The notes under the pieces were generated by a model. It ran no database searches, was not told the origin of the DNA, and saw only the letters and a list, made by a program, of their open reading frames with translations. A stretch of DNA of 64,000 nucleotides from contig JAPDOI010000889.1 of NCBI GenBank assembly GCA_029168955.1, forward strand, positions 124,001 to 188,000, written 5' to 3'. This document shows positions 34,701 to 46,700 of the stretch, piece by piece. Position numbers and translations under genes: made by a program. This DNA is from Aplectana chamaeleonis (lineage: Eukaryota > Nematoda > Chromadorea > Rhabditida > Cosmocercidae). Every line of letters starts with the position of its first letter. The stretch's first letter is position 1.

Positions 34701-37700
34701 TTTGCCAGAGAAGCTTCGCTCTGACTATCTTCTTCTTCTTATCGGCCACATAGAGCTTCTCCTCATAGGTGTAAAAAGGCAGCCACATCGCACGGGTTCG
34801 TCCACATATCCATAACTGTTAGAGAAGTGTGCCTTGCAGGACATGAAAATAAATGAAATGAATCGTGCCCTGGGTTGTGGCAGTCAGGACATTCGTCGGG
34901 GATCGACGAGTCGATCTTATGGACGAAGGCCTTGAGGTGTGAGGAATGTCCACATCGTAGACCTGCCAGCATGACGCGTGTACGTCTGGGTAGGTCCGTT
35001 TCGCTGTCATCGATCAGTGGGGGCACGTCACCAAGAATTGGATTCAAGGGAGCACCGGAAAGGTATTCTCTGACGAATCGGGTGTGCTCCATTTGCAGCA
35101 GTCTGACGCGATTGAGCTCCGACGTCGCCCAACGTTGACGATCCAAGACAGAGACTGCAGCATGAAGTGGCGAGCGAATATGTCGGAAATGGGGACCAGA
35201 TGACAGTAATGGGAAATTAGGGTGTGTGGAATTCCTTACAATGCCAACATGGAACTGTTGCGACTGGAGTTGACAATGCTGCTTTACAGGAAGCAGCGAA
35301 CATTCTTGATGTAGATGAGATACCGGTGTGGATCGAGGGCATCCAGTGATCACGCGTAGAGCAGTGTTCTGTGCACGCTGAAGCTTGCTCCAAGAGGCTT
35401 CCGACAGGTGTCTTGACCATATTGGGGCCTGTAGGTGGTTCGCAAAATTTCTTTAGAGCTGCCCCATGTAGTGCCTGCTAGCGAACGTAGAATGTTGTTA
35501 CGTGTGTTGGCAGCAGCAGCTCGAATACGTGTGTTTTCGTGAAAACGCAGTGACGGGTCCAGGAATACACCAAGTAGACGAGGGTGTTTAGATAAGGGCA
35601 GCATATTTCCTTCCCAAAGAACCTTGGGATGCAGCTTGTGTTCGGCAGTCGCTGTGGTGCACAAAGTAACGCTGGACTTGGTTGGTGAGACCTTTAGCTG
35701 CTTCGATTCAAGGAACTTGGCCGGACTGACGAGGTATTTATTCATCTCAGCAGTGGCTCGATCGATGACAGGGTCAGTACAAATAATAGTGATGTCATCC
35801 GCATATAGACATAAGTGGATGTTTGACGACGGCTTCGGCACATCAGACAGATACAAAGAAAACAGGCTGGGAGATGGAACTCCTCCTTGTGGGACGCCTG
35901 CCTTCAGGGGCACAGACTTCGACAAGTTTCCATCAAATTTCACACGAATGGAACGATTTTTGACAAAGTTATCGGTCCATCTTTTGCACCAGTCGGAATA
36001 GTAGAGTCCAGGATCGATTTGGACAGCAGCGGGATACTGACATTATCGAAGGCAGCTGTTAAGTCAACTGCCACGACTATACTTCTACCAGCTGGAGGTT
36101 TCATGTTGAAGCCAGCAATTATGTGTTCTGTGATGGACGTGAGTGCCGTGATGGTAGAGTGGGCCTTCTTGAAGCCATGTTGATGCACGTTATGTCGTAA
36201 TGCTTCTTGGAGGTGCGGGTTGATGAATTTCTCCGCTAACTTAGCAATAGGGGACAAAAGGGAGATGGGTCGATGCGAAGTTGCTTGATCTTCTGGTTTG
36301 CCAGGCTTGAGGATCGGGAGAACAATTGCTTGCTTCCATCTAGCGGGAATGACACCTGTGCTGAATGACGAGAAGACTAGGTCACAAAGTAATTCAAGGA
36401 ACTGTTCCGGCAAGTGTTTGAGATGGACGGCTGACACACCATCGAGTCCCTCGGCTCGCGAGTTCTTCATGGACTTGATGAGGGAAGACATCTTAGAAGC
36501 AGTTATGGCAGGTACATCTTGTCGGCTGAGCTTCCTTATGGACCGGAGAGTGAGCCTATTGGAACGATCACGGCGGGACGTCGCTGAAGCAAAGTGTTTT
36601 CAAGTCGACATGCAGCCTTAAATCCGGACTCGAATTTCCCGAAGGGAACTCAAGCATGTTGCGCTCTGCTGCCAATTGCTTGCCAGACAACCGCTTAAGA
36701 GTGCTCCAGGTCTTCTTTGCATCAGTGGAGAAATTCAAGGATTCAGTGAACTTCATCCATCGCATCCGCTTGTAATCATTCAGCATTTTGGTGATCTCAT
36801 CAGACAGTCGTTGAATGCTGGGATCTGCAGGATCAGCTCGGCGCTTCTCGTCCCGTAATTCGATCAGCTCCAGGACATCTTTGGGAACGTTAGGGTGAAA
36901 CGTTCTAACGCGTCCTGTAGGGATTGCAGTTCTGGAGGCGTTGCATATGGCATCAACAATGAACTTGTCCTTCTCGTGAACGGAGCCGGTTAGCGGATAG
37001 TAGGCTACCCGACTGAGTAACACCTCTTTAAACATGACCCAGTTAGCCTTACGATAGTTGGTGTACAATTTGCTACGCGAGCCTACGAAAGGTGCCAGGT
37101 GACTGTTGAGAGACAAATCCAATGAAGCACATATGGGTACATGATCGCTGGCCATAGCTATAGCAGTGGACCAGTTACAAGGAACAGCAAGAGAGGATGC
37201 TACAAAAGTGACATCCGGAGAGGACGGCCTGCCCGTGGAAGGAAGGAGAGTGGGGGTGTCCTCGTTAATGGCAACAAGATCACAATCCTCAGCGAAAAGC
37301 TCTAGTAGTTCACCTCTGTCATCAGGATCTAGAGAGGAGAGCCAGGATGTGGAGTGAGCATTAAAATCGCCAGCCATGACAACAGAAGACGATGGGAGGG
37401 CAGTGTGCACAGATTGCAAAAATGGAGTGGGATCAAACGAATTGGGACATGAGGAGATTGGGGGAATATAAATATCAACAATATCTATAGGGCAACTTAG
37501 CAATACAACATGAACACCAATACATTCTACAACATTATCATTAGGGAGAGCTATAAGATGAGAAGGTATAGAAGTTTTTACAAACGTAGAAACGCCACCA
37601 CCATGGGATGTGCGGGGAAGGTGGTACGACGTATAACCGGGGAGGCGGGGTAGGGAGGATGTTGGGCTAAGTTTTGTCTCCTGAAGGAGAATGACATCTG

Positions 37701-40700
37701 GATGAAAGCGTTCAATGTACAATGTGAGTTCAGCAAGTTTGGCACGCAGGCCATTGATATTGAGTTGAAAAATGTCTAGACTGTGGAGAGGAACACTAGG
37801 GGGAGAGTTAGAGCAAGATATACAACAATAAGCATCAGTGTAGTCATTATAGCTGGTTAACCCCGAGCATTTGAGGTGTACCCAGCCGAGGCAACCACCG
37901 CACTGGACGCTTGCATGTTGAGCCGACAATCCACAATTACAACAGGGATATCGTGGAGTCTTGCTGCGTGGCCCTGGGTTCCTCTCAATGCCGGCTCGCA
38001 ACAGTAGAATGCGAAGGAGTGCGGCAGCCAGCCATTCGCACTCTCATACAGAAAAAACTCCTCGTGGAGTTGTTGATGCCCGTTTGATGAGTCTCCTTGA
38101 TCTTGGTAGTCGACTCCACAGATCCACCACGCGTAGGTTGTCGCTCTGACTATAGCCTGCTTCCGTTCCGTGAACTTGAGCGATGGATCGAGCACGAGTC
38201 CGAGAAGTTTCGGGAAGCGGGCCGCAGGCAAACGATCTCCATTCCATACGCCATACGGATGTGCGCTGTGTTCAGATGGGTCCGTTGTGAGTGCGGATAC
38301 CGATGACTTTGACGCAGAGATCTTCAGCATTTTGCTGTCGAAGAAGCTTTTCAGTGTGATCAAGTACCCTTTGATCTTAGTGGCGGCCACATTTATGGTC
38401 CCGATCACGACACAAGACGGTCATGTCATCGGCGTAAGCTGCCACCTTGTTATCGTGGGGGGCACGCGAAAATTCGCCGCAATGCGGGACACCAGCTGCA
38501 ATCGGAATGCTGTTTGAGACGTGATTCTGGAACATCACTGTAGCTCGTCTTCCCTTAGTGAATGCAGCTATCCAGCGCTTTTGCCATGGCGGGATTGATG
38601 ACTCCAGTAAGTTGTTTGATAAGATACCAAGATTCACTGTGTCGGAAGCCTTAGTGAGATCCAAGGCAACTGCTACAGCTCTCTGCGGCTTATTGGCGTT
38701 GAAACCATCAATTGCATAGCTAGTGATTTCTAACAAAGCTGTCGTGGTGGAATGCATTTTTCTGAATCCATGCTGAAACACCTATCTCTCGTTATGCTCA
38801 GCCAGGTCTTTAACGATCAGCTTTTCAGCTAATTTAGCCAAAGAGGACAGCAAACTAATGGGACGATACCCCTTGATTGAAGCTTGGGGCTTGCCAGGCT
38901 TGGGCAGCGGCACGACGTTTGCCGTCTTCCAATTCTGCGGGATTGTACACGACCTGAACGAGCTGTTTATCACATCAGTGAGAAACGGTAGAAGGTCAGT
39001 CGGTATCTTCTTCAAGACAGCAGGACATATCCCTTCAGGACCAACAGCTCTAGAGTTCCGCATTTCCCTTATAATCTTCTCAACTTGCGTCGTAGTAAAC
39101 GCTTCGGCCGTGCTCATAAGCGGGAGGCGGCACAGCTCTCTTACAGTCACTCTATTCTGCGGACTTCATTTAGCACTGGTAATAAAAATAACTTTTCCGA
39201 GAGCATAAGCGGCTTCCTTTCCTGATTTGAATACGCCGTTGTCGAATTCGATTGTGGAGACGGTGGCTGGTGAGCTCTACCCGAAAGCTTCCATAGGACC
39301 TTCTAAGTAGTAATGGAGAATTTCTAACCTCTGACTACGAGAAAGCAGAGTTGCTTGCAGACACTTTTGAAAAGGTGTTCGTTTGTGGATCTCCGGCTGC
39401 ACCTGATTCGGATGCAATTTCACCATCAATAGTAATGCATGACTCCGTTTCTTTTGATCGCAATACTATTTTGGAGCTGCTTTCGAAATGGCCCTATTCC
39501 TCTTCTGTTACGCCTGATGATAACCCATTTACATTTCTTAAGAGAGTGGCTGTTCAGATTTCTAAAGTGAAACAGAAATTCTTTTCAATTTGATATTTCA
39601 CAGAACGGAGATCCCAACTATGTGGAATCATTCATTAGTCGTACCTTTGCCAAAAAATCTCCCTATTCTGAGGCTACCAATTATAGGCCGGTTAGTATCA
39701 CTTCAATTTTCTGTAGACTTTTTTGTGAAAAAGGCTATTGTAACCTATCTCGAGGATAAGAACCTCCTGTCGGATCGACAACACGGGTTCAGAAAAGGCA
39801 AGTCCACTGAACACCCAGATGATCGAAACACTTAATCAGTGGACTGCGAGCTTGGACAGTAAAAAGGATGTGGATGTTATCTATTTTGATTTCGAAAAAG
39901 CATTTGATAAAGTGGACCACACCAAGCTTATTTTCAGACTTGAACAACTGGGCATCCACAAAGCCATTGTCAGCTGGTTTAAAGCCTTTTTGACGGATAG
40001 AACCTTTCAGGTTCGGGTAAATTCCTCCTTTTCAACCTGTAGAAGTGCGTTAAGTGGGGTGCCTCGGGGAGTCCTGTCTCTCATTTTGTTTAATTTTTAT
40101 GCTTATGACATTCCCATTATCGTTGAGCGCTGTGGCGTTAGGTGTGAAGTTTTTGCTGATGATATTAAGGTATGAGGTGAAGTAGGCCGTGACGGGGTTA
40201 GGTTAGTACGAAATGGTATTGATATGTTATCAAGATATGTTTTCGAGGCTCGGTATGTATTCCATAGGACCTTCTAAGTAGTAATGTAATATCTAATATA
40301 TCTCCTCTCGTTCTCCCTTTTGTTAGCGAACAGTTCGCAAAGGATGTAAATGCAGCCGTTCGCAGAGCTGCCCTTCCTCTTCGCCTTGTATTTCGCCCCC
40401 CAGCAACACTCCGTGAGATTCTCACTTCGTCACGACCTTACGAGAACCGCTGTGGGAGACCAGGTTGCCTATACTGCACCACTGAGGCACAGATATGCCA
40501 GGTCGGGAATACCGTCTATAGGGTCACGTGCCAAGTGTGTGGGGAATTTTACATAGGCGAGACTGGGAGGCCCTTGTACAAGCGATTGGATGAACACATG
40601 CGAGCCCTCAGATCGCCGGCCTCATACCCGAACAATGCATCCTCAAGACACAGAACACTTAGGCATGCGAATGAAGCCGCACCCGGAATGAGTGTCAGCG

Positions 40701-43700
40701 TGATATGGAAGAATATTCCGGATACGGCCGAGAGAAAGATTAGAGAAGCGCTAGAAATAAAGATGAATGCACCGCCCATGAACAACCGGGAAGAGATGAA
40801 GGACGCGATGAGGATGCTGACTATCCGGCACGATGACAGTGGTCACTGAAAATGAACGCCGCTCTGCTCATTCGCTCCTACAGCACTGCTGAAGCTGGCC
40901 GACCGCCGAGACGGTTCATCCCTCCCGCCCTAACATCGTGCCGCTGCCGCAGCTGCTAGGTATGCATCGTTTGAATATTGTATGTAATAGTTTGCGCGAA
41001 ATTTCCTATGTGATAACGATTACAGCCGCCCGAAAAAGGGTCTATGACCCGAAACGTTGCGAATAAAGCGGTTGGTCAACATCTTAAACTGCATACCGAG
41101 CCTCGAAAACATATCTTGATAACACTACAAAATGAAGCTCAGGAATCAAGAAATATTGAGATATTGATATGGTTATCGCTGGTCGCTAAATTGGGGCCTT
41201 CCTCTGTCAACAGTGAAAACCAAAGTTTTGCACTTGGGACACGCTAATCAACAGGCCATTTACAAAATCAATAATGTACAAATCGAGGCGGTCGACAAAA
41301 TCAAGGACCTTGGATTCATAGTTGATTAAACTCACGTTCGATGAACATTGTAGGCACATTGCTGCCAAAGCGCAACAAAGGCTGTTTCTATTATTCAAGT
41401 CTTTGCGGTCTAAGGATCCGCATTTATTGACCAAAGCATATGAAAGTTAACATCGGCATGGATCCTAATGAGACTTTGCGTTCCCCATTGGAGGTTGGCG
41501 CAAACTCGGTGCACCTATGTTATAGCATATGGCACCGAGTTTGCGCCAACCTTCAATAGTGAACGCAAAGTCTCATTAGGATCCATGCCGACGTTATGTA
41601 CGTTCTCTGGTGGTGTATGGAACCTGCGTTTTTGCACCGCATAAGCGCAAGTTTATTGAAAAATAGAAAAGGTGCAAAATAGCTTCACGAGGAAAGTCTT
41701 CTTAAGAGCGATGGGATTCTCTTATAGTTACCTTAGGAATAAAAGGACACCCTTGCTATTCGTAGGAGGAGAAATGACTTGCTCATGATTTTTAAAATGC
41801 TGAATGGGCTCGTTGGTTTGAAATTAGCTGAGTTTTTCACGCTGATACGTTCGAATACACGAGGGCAAAGGTTCAAACTCAGCTTTCTCAGGCCTCGTTC
41901 TCAAATAAGGCACCATTTCTTTAATATTCGTGCGGGATTGGACTATCTAAGCTTGAGTAAGAAGTTGCAAGTGCCGGCTACCTGTTTTGGCTTCAAAACG
42001 GTGGTCGGTCGGTATCTTCAACAGGAACCATTGGTGTTTTAGTCTTGGTTTAGTTATTTTTTACTAGTTCTATAGTGTTCGAATTGATTGTGTTCAGTTT
42101 GTTGATTTTTAGATTTTTTTTATGTCGTTAATGTTAATGTCATTACATGTGCTTGCGCATGTAATAAATTTGAAGTGGCTGCACTGTCCGTCTTAAAATC
42201 CAGCTGCCCAGTGAACTTATCCCACTCTTCTTTCTTGTGTCTGTCCAGATCCTTTCTGATCTCATTATCAAGCTCAGCTACTACTGGGTCCAGATCAGGG
42301 ATGAGCGGAAAAAAATATGAAATTTCGGAAATCGGTTTTAGGGTTTCTTAACAAAAATTTTTTTCTCGAGTTCCGGAAATCGGGCGCGAAACGCTTGAAA
42401 ATGCGCGGAAATGCGGTTTTCGGAACGCGAAAGGCGGAAAAATTCAGAAATCATCTAATGTTTTCTTACGTTCCAGGCGAAAAAAACGTCGCTTTCCGCG
42501 GCGTTTTTTGCGGTTTTCGGAATGCGGAACGCGGAATGCCAAAAATGCGCGAAACTGCGGGTTTAGGAACGCGAAACTCCGCTCATCCCTGGTCCAGATG
42601 ATCTACCGCTCTCCTCGCATCTCTCGTTCTGATTTTGTCGAGGATTTCCCTGGTTCTATTGGATAAAATGTCGTGACACGACCGATAGGAATAGCCGCAT
42701 TCATGGCCTTGCGGATTGCGTCAGATAAATGGCACTCTTTCTGGTGCACGCTTCCATTCCACGGGTAATCTGCCAATAGGCGAAGCGCAACTTCGCTGAA
42801 TCTTCTTCTTCGTCGTCTTCACATATCTCCTGTTTCCTCCCCCTTCTCTTTTTTTTCTTGTATTTCCCCAGTATAATTCTTGTTCTCCTCTTTATCAAAT
42901 CTTTCTTCCTTTTTTTCTGTTTTTTCTGCTTCATCATCGCCATTTGCCAATTACTCAGAACTTTTTCCTCAAGTTGAAAATTAATCAAAATGCCTTCAAC
43001 AAGTTTAAAATAACTTATCTAGGTACGCACAACTATAGAATCACTTATATTAGTCAAACATTAATTGCTTGCCAGGTTTATTTCATGGTCAACTATTGTG
43101 TAAACAAAGGGGTGAGGGACAAGTAATCATCAATGTATCTCAAGAACGAATAAGTATAAAACTACATTCAAATAGAGGAGAATTCACGAACAACTCCAAA
43201 CAAGTAACATAAGCCATTCGTTACTTGTCCAATTCCTAGTTTTCAGCTTGAGTAAAAAGTTCTGAGTAGGTGATAGTGAAGCGCAGGGGGCTACTATCAA
43301 TACATTTTAGCTAAGGAAAGGTGGCGGTCACAATTTCATCGCGAATATCAAGCATTCAAACTATATTTCGAATTCAGTTCTTTCCTGTGGTCATAGACAA
43401 CCAGATATCTTCACAGATAGCGAGTGTGTGATTCCCTTAAGACACTCCTCACATGTTAAGCCTACATACTTCCAGCGGAGCGATTTTTTCTCCAAAATCG
43501 AAATTGACCGGAAATGTATGTACTTCATATTTACTCTCTGGTTGCGGCAAGTATGATTCTCTCGTAGTATATGGGTGAAGCGCTATACAGCGTTGATCCA
43601 GCTGGCTCAGTAGTGTGAAAATACAGTATAAGGGTGCTGTTACATACGAATTTTCATTTCAAAATTGCCTGTCTGAGAATGGCTCGTGAGGTGTTCCCTT

Positions 43701-46700
43701 TTCATGTTGCTATCACCACAACTTCTTACTTTGATTCAGCCCAATCCCGGCATTGCCTTACTATTCGTTCCCGCGTCTATGTACATCAAAAGCACTGTGG
43801 TTGTGGAATTGGGAGAGAGTTATCCACCGATTAGTCTTGTTCAGCTCAAGGCTTTGTAGCAACAGGAAATTATGAATTGATCTAATTGCAAGGGTTACAA
43901 TATTGTTTGCAGAGCAAGTCAAGGTTGATGAGCATGATTGCCAATGTCATGGGTGTGTTAAGAAGCGTCAGCAAAAGGAAGCCAATCGACCATGGAAGCG
44001 TACAAAAACGATATTAACCATAGTTGTGAGCGTAATTCGTGATTTCTCCTTTCAATTTTGATCCAGAAGATTTGTCCCCCGTCTCACCTTTGCTAGCCTG
44101 TTGTTTTCAGTTCCTGATATTAGCATGGGTCGTTTTTGCGTTGATTGTGAAGAAAGTCACTGAAATTGAAGTCACACATGAGGAGTACAATCCTTACAAA
44201 ATTTTAGGCCTTGATCAGGTAATCTAACGGTTTTTAAGTTTTCTTTTGCTTTTGAATACCTCGAAGTGTTTAGGGTGCAGATCCAGCTGCTGTTAGAAAA
44301 GCGTACCGCGAGCTTTCGAAGAAAATGCATCCGGATAGAGGAGGAGATGCTGTTATGTTTGATCAAATAGCGAAAGCCTACCAAGCTCTTACAGACGAGG
44401 AGTCGCGAGAGAATTGGGAGAAATACGGAAATCCTGATGGACCCACTGGTAAGTTTTTCTTTTCAAGCAGTTTCGTTTTTCATAGCTATTTGTTGTTAGC
44501 CACTACATTTGGCATCGCATTACCAAAATGGCTGGTCAGTAAAGAGTATGGTATCTGGGTGCTAGCTTTCTATGGTCTTCTCTTCATGGTTGTTCTGCCA
44601 GTGGTTGTGGTGAGTTGCATTCAATCATTTCTTGAAGTGCTCACAAAGCAAGCACCCCTCGGCAAATATTCGTTTTTGCTGTTACGTGTTTTTATTCGAT
44701 ATACGTATTCAATGCAATCAAGGGTCATTATGTAGTCAGTTCTTCGCCGTTAATCCGCAATAGTATCGATTTTTAAGGGCATTTGGTGGTACAATTCAAT
44801 AAAATATAATGTTGACAAGGTATTGCTTGATACGACACAGCTGTTCTATTACTTTTTGCACAAGACTCCGAAAATGGAAATTAATCGTGAGTTAATCACC
44901 TCAACTTCATTATTTTACTATCTCATATTACGTCGCTTGTGTCGACGAGGTCGGTTCGGCGTTTAAATAAGTCTGTCGTGAACGCGGGGCCCAACGTTCT
45001 AGGCCTTAAGTGGTGCGGGTCTTCATAGTTCCCTACTCGTAACCGTCATCCGAAAATCGGGCGCTGAGTTTTATACCATGGATCCGACCGTAATAATTGT
45101 CGGATATCCATCCATGTTAATCGAAATTTAATTTTATTAAATGTTCAAATGATTAAAAGTCCAGCTATTAAATTCGTCGTTTCTGGGTCAGTTCGATATC
45201 CGAATATCCATTTTGCCCCCATATGCTTTTGATGATCAATTTCATGATCCTGGAACGACAGAGAGTATGCAAAATGCATTTAGGAGGGGTAGGGTTGTGA
45301 AACAGACATTGGCATTGACGCCACTTTTCGAATAAGTGATTAAGCCGAAGGACAGTATTCGACATTTTCGGATGATTGGTTTTCTTCTAATCACCCCTTA
45401 TTAAACTCCTGAATAGTTATCCATTGCCGCCTACGATTCTGATTTTATGTCATGGTAGTTTTAAAAGCTGTTGATATCCACGCAAGAGTAGTTAAAGGCT
45501 AGGTCCGGTCAAATTTTGAAAAATCGGCGCGGGAATGAGTTCCCCGTCAACGGTTTTTCGACCCGTGTTTTTATAGTTTTTGGATTATCAGCGAAGATCA
45601 GTTAGTGCAAAAAAAATCCTGCATAAGCGGATTTGTAGACCTGAAAAATCATTTCCAAGTACCAAAGCTTTTGGTCAAAGATAATACGAATTCTAAGTTA
45701 GTAAGGCAAAAGGGGAATCAATAACAACATATTGGTATCTAGCCAAATACGTTTCGAATGGGTGCAACATCGTTCAGGAATGCTCATGCTTTTGGGAGGT
45801 TCGTTCGAGTTCTGGAAGCAGTATAATAAGGAGGTCATGGAACGTGAGACGGATGATGTCGAGTTAACTCGGTATTTATTTATTTATTGATTGATTTACT
45901 TATTTCTTCATTGCGCTCATATGAACGCGCTATGACAGTAATCGAGCAATCATTTAGAGAGAGAGTGACATGTTGGAATCTAAAACGATAAAAACAATAC
46001 AGAACAAAAACAAGTTAAAGATAATGAGATTTAAAAAAAAAGAAAATGGCCAGAATGTGTGCCGACATGTAATAGTAAATGGTTTTAGCTCAGTGGCTGC
46101 GTTAGGAAGCGCGGTTTAATTTTTTCTAGAACACTTCTTTCGCAGAATGAAATCTTAGTACGAGCCAGCGAAGCTGGGAATGGCCGTGCAAGCCAGCTAT
46201 GACACATTGAGAGCCCACCAGAACTTCGGAACGTGGGTTTACTGGTCTCCCCTCATGAGACTGGTTGGTTGGCGAAGCAGATTGCAGCCTACACAGTAAT
46301 TCGCTTCGTTGTTGGATTTGAAAGAATAATTCATGAAAACGCTATCACGCTAGAGCTAATACCATTGCATGGAACTTTAATCGGAATATTTTGAAACGCA
46401 ACAAATTGAAATCGGGGCGAAAATCACATGATCACTAATACGGCTCCACATTCACCATCTACTTTTTTTTGTTTTCACCCAGTCAGGGTCAAGCGGGGTT
46501 GCGAAATTACGCAACGGGAGAGGGGGTCGCAACTATTTCGGCCCGAGGTTAAAGAGAATCGGAAAATTTTCGGAACAAAAATGAAAATTTGATGAAGTAT
46601 CCCAAAAATTCTCGATATTTTTGGTCACCAAAGGGAAGGATCGTAGCGTTGCTCAGGTTTTAGACGCTTGAGCCCGACTACTGAACGAATTTTCTGCGTC

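Larger units (their letters stand above)
39291..42165 (+). mobile_element. LINE family D, copy D-left, 5'-truncated, with a Penelope-like insert
   Basis: It is CR1/jockey-like reverse transcriptase: FLTSDYEKAELLADTFEKVF near 39,330, WPYSSSVTPDDNP, VDVIYFDFEKAFDKVDHTKL near 39,860, FADDIKV near 40,155, then LPLSTVKTKVLHLGHANQQ (another frame, near 41,200). The 3' end has a hairpin ACATGTGCTTGCGCATGT before AATAAA. Frameshifts and stops are frequent. It shows the same motif order as the copy at 60,308-64,000. The inverted twin is at 48,366-51,086. Confidence 0.8.
38146..42799 (-). mobile_element. LINE family A, copy A4-left, split by LINE D
   Basis: Minus-strand reverse transcriptase segments of LINE A lie at 38,146-39,290 (TVRELCRLPLMSTAEAFTTT, NSRAVGPEGICPAVL, AYADDMTVL). 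The preceding coding part lies at 42,166-42,799 (DHLDPVVAELDNEIRKDL, KFTGQLDFKTDSAAT). The two halves meet at codons for TWKLSG once LINE D (39,291-42,165) is ignored. It carries a nonsense codon in the HNER-VFQHG segment and a deletion in the GVPQGG motif. LINE B2 abuts it at about 38,145. Confidence 0.78.

Noticed and set aside
40850..41161. Hammerhead ribozyme in the Penelope-like 3' region
   Set aside because: A GGGTC/GACCC stem followed by CGAAAC is visible, but no CTGATGA core was found nearby, so the motif cannot be claimed.
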